Source of the DNA: Trebonia sp.
Lineage (GTDB): Bacteria; Actinomycetota; Actinomycetes; Streptosporangiales; Streptosporangiaceae
Length of the DNA stretch: 7,486 bases
Assembly (NCBI GenBank): GCA_030038035.1
Contig: JASHPP010000127.1
Coordinates: 1-7,486 of the forward strand
Reading direction: 5' to 3'
Below, piece by piece: positions 6,876-7,486 of this stretch; within the stretch, counting starts at the first letter, position 1; every line of letters begins with the position of its first letter. The position numbers and the translations under genes were made by a program. The notes beneath the pieces are model-generated. The model saw only the letters and a list, made by a program, of their open reading frames with translations, searched no databases and had not been told where the DNA came from.

Positions 6876-7070
6876 CGCGCCCACGCCTGTCGCGACCGCG
6901 GCCGGATCGTTGCCGCCATGAGGGCCTTGACGGTGTGCATCCTGTTCTCCGCCTCGTCGAGGACGACAGATGCGGGTGACTCGAAGAACTTCCTCGGTCC
7001 AGTCCCAAGAGCCCGATGACGTTCCCTTGTCCGTTTCAGGGTCTTTCGCCGCGAGAGGCGCACCCAGAGG
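6872..7070 (-). pseudogene. Ornithine carbamoyltransferase remnant (C-terminal fragment)
   Basis: The frame ending with TGA at 6874-6872 contains [18 protein letters not shown] followed by VKALMAATI. This is the characteristic C-terminus of ornithine carbamoyltransferase (family pattern: ..[22 protein letters not shown]...A), which interconverts ornithine plus carbamoyl phosphate with citrulline. Upstream, at about 6990, one extra base moves the preceding codons (WTEEV, before that KDPETDKG) into the ATPase frame. Correcting it gives TEEVFESPAS, as in intact enzymes. Further upstream the match is weak, and by 7140-7175 it is gone. About 85% of the usual 310-340 residues are therefore missing. 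Its stop overlaps the ATPase start, implying the two genes were once co-transcribed. Catabolic (arcB) versus anabolic (argF) type cannot be decided from this end, so no symbol is given. Confidence 0.75.
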
Positions 7071-7162
7071 GCATCGGACCCGGCACGGCCGCCAAACGTC
7101 CCACTGCGGGGGCGCGGAAGCTAGCTGACGGGACTGCGAGCTGGTTCCGGCGCGAGCGCCAA

Positions 7163-7191
7163 TTGACAGCAGCATCGATCATTTTTACTAT
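7163..7191 (+). promoter_or_regulatory. Sigma-70-type promoter for the second hemerythrin gene
   Basis: TTGACA at 7163-7168 is a consensus -35 box. After exactly 17 bases, TACTAT at 7186-7191 is a good -10 box (TAnnnT). Transcription would start near 7198, giving a leader of about 40 bases before the ATG at 7241. The region is AT-rich against a very GC-rich background. Confidence 0.7.
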
Positions 7192-7213
7192 TTATTTTGG
7201 TAAAAATGATCGA
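7175..7213. promoter_or_regulatory. Perfect 14-base inverted repeat, candidate operator
   Basis: TCGATCATTTTTAC at 7175-7188 is the exact reverse complement of GTAAAAATGATCGA at 7200-7213, with an 11-base AT-rich centre. The left arm contains the first half of the -10 box and the right arm covers the expected transcription start, so a dimeric repressor bound here would block the promoter. No T-run follows the right arm, arguing against a rightward terminator. The cognate regulator is not in the window; nitric oxide, redox or metal responsive repressors are guesses based on the hemerythrin target. Confidence 0.65.
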
Positions 7214-7240
7214 GATCGGTGACATGGGGAAGTGGTCACG

Positions 7241-7486
7241 ATGCCAGGGCATGGGGAGCCAGCGGGATCTGCCGGCTTGACCAGACGGCCGCCGCTGACG
7301 CTGGCCGAGGAGCATGTGCTGCTGCTTGGGCAGGTCACGGCGCGCGCGGACGAGCTGCTGACCGCGGCCGCGGCTGGCCGGTGGCCCGGCGCCGAGCTGG
7401 CGGCGCTGGCCGGGTACGCCCGGGCAGAGGTGCTGCGCCAGGCGTCGGATGAGGAGGCGCTGCTGTTTCCCGCTGCCCCTGCCGGG
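7241..7486 (+). CDS. Hemerythrin-like HHE protein, 5' part, one ligand His replaced
   Basis: The first 82 codons of a gene that runs off the window. The N-terminal half of a hemerythrin-type bundle is visible: H25 on helix 1 (LAEEHVLLLGQVTARADELL), then a second helix with LRQASDEEALLFP at 65-77. This segment parallels LPHAAAEENSIYP of the hemerythrin at the left of the window, and E71 of the HxxxE motif is kept, but the histidine is Gln67. The iron site may therefore be altered or lost. The ATG at 7241 has GGGGA at 7226-7230 upstream; an in-frame GTG at 7232 is too close to it. The gene is driven by the promoter at 7163-7191 and probably controlled by the inverted repeat. The C-terminal half, with the remaining ligands, is not visible. 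Confidence 0.65.
   Translation, partial: MPGHGEPAGSAGLTRRPPLTLAEEHVLLLGQVTARADELLTAAAAGRWPGAELAALAGYARAEVLRQASDEEALLFPAAPAG

Noticed and set aside
4437..7019. Long plus-strand open frames of 367, 519 and 455 codons opposite the ATPase
   Set aside because: They are antisense to a gene with complete catalytic motifs. Their products are Arg/Gly/His- or Ser/Ala-rich with no recognisable domain, as expected from GC-rich codon bias.
6876..7175. Extended ATPase N-terminus from an ATG at 7175
   Set aside because: There is no Shine-Dalgarno, the start lies at the edge of the AT-rich inverted repeat, and the added residues cover the carbamoyltransferase remnant in a mostly wrong frame.
7175..7213. 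Inverted repeat as an intrinsic terminator or insertion-sequence end
   Set aside because: No T-run follows the right arm, there is no transposase or target duplication nearby, and its exact overlap with a promoter fits an operator better.

Overview
The window is very GC-rich (most codons end in G or C) and its gene families point to an actinomycete. The genus cannot be named from the sequence. The central theme looks like a low-oxygen/dormancy accessory island of the DosR (DevR) type: a DUF2267 protein, a ribosome-hibernation factor resembling mycobacterial Rv0079, a large P-type cation ATPase and two hemerythrin-like proteins, with a DosR-box-like palindrome upstream of the plus-strand genes.

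Layout. 13-581 (minus) is the decayed N-terminal half of a heme A synthase (ctaA) with two frameshifts. 367-1056 (minus) is a complete hemerythrin HHE domain whose reading frame runs on, out of phase, into that remnant. 1057-1370 is a divergent intergenic region with an AT-rich patch, three copies of a 10-base repeat, a strong Shine-Dalgarno leading only to a start-stop, and the DosR-like box. 1371-1850, 1953-2744 and 2800-3576 (plus) encode the DUF2267 protein, the hibernation factor and a HhH-GPD DNA glycosylase-like protein. A 16-base hairpin separates them from a small coiled-coil gene on the minus strand (3609-3839).

3898-7070 (minus) is the most interesting block. An intact P-type ATPase (4071-6875) lies between the C-terminal end of an ornithine carbamoyltransferase and the N-terminal start of a carbamate kinase. 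Both joints are 4-base stop/start overlaps (GTGA and ATGA). This looks like the surviving pump of an ancestral carbamoyltransferase - ion pump - carbamate kinase operon whose enzyme genes have decayed. Carbamate kinase makes ATP from carbamoyl phosphate, so a link between fermentative ATP production and an ion pump is an attractive but unproven reading.

At the right edge, a near-consensus sigma-70-type promoter is overlapped by a perfect 14-base AT-rich inverted repeat and drives a second hemerythrin-like gene (7241 to the window end). In that protein one expected iron-ligand histidine is glutamine.

No tRNA, rRNA, CRISPR array, transposase or integrase was found.
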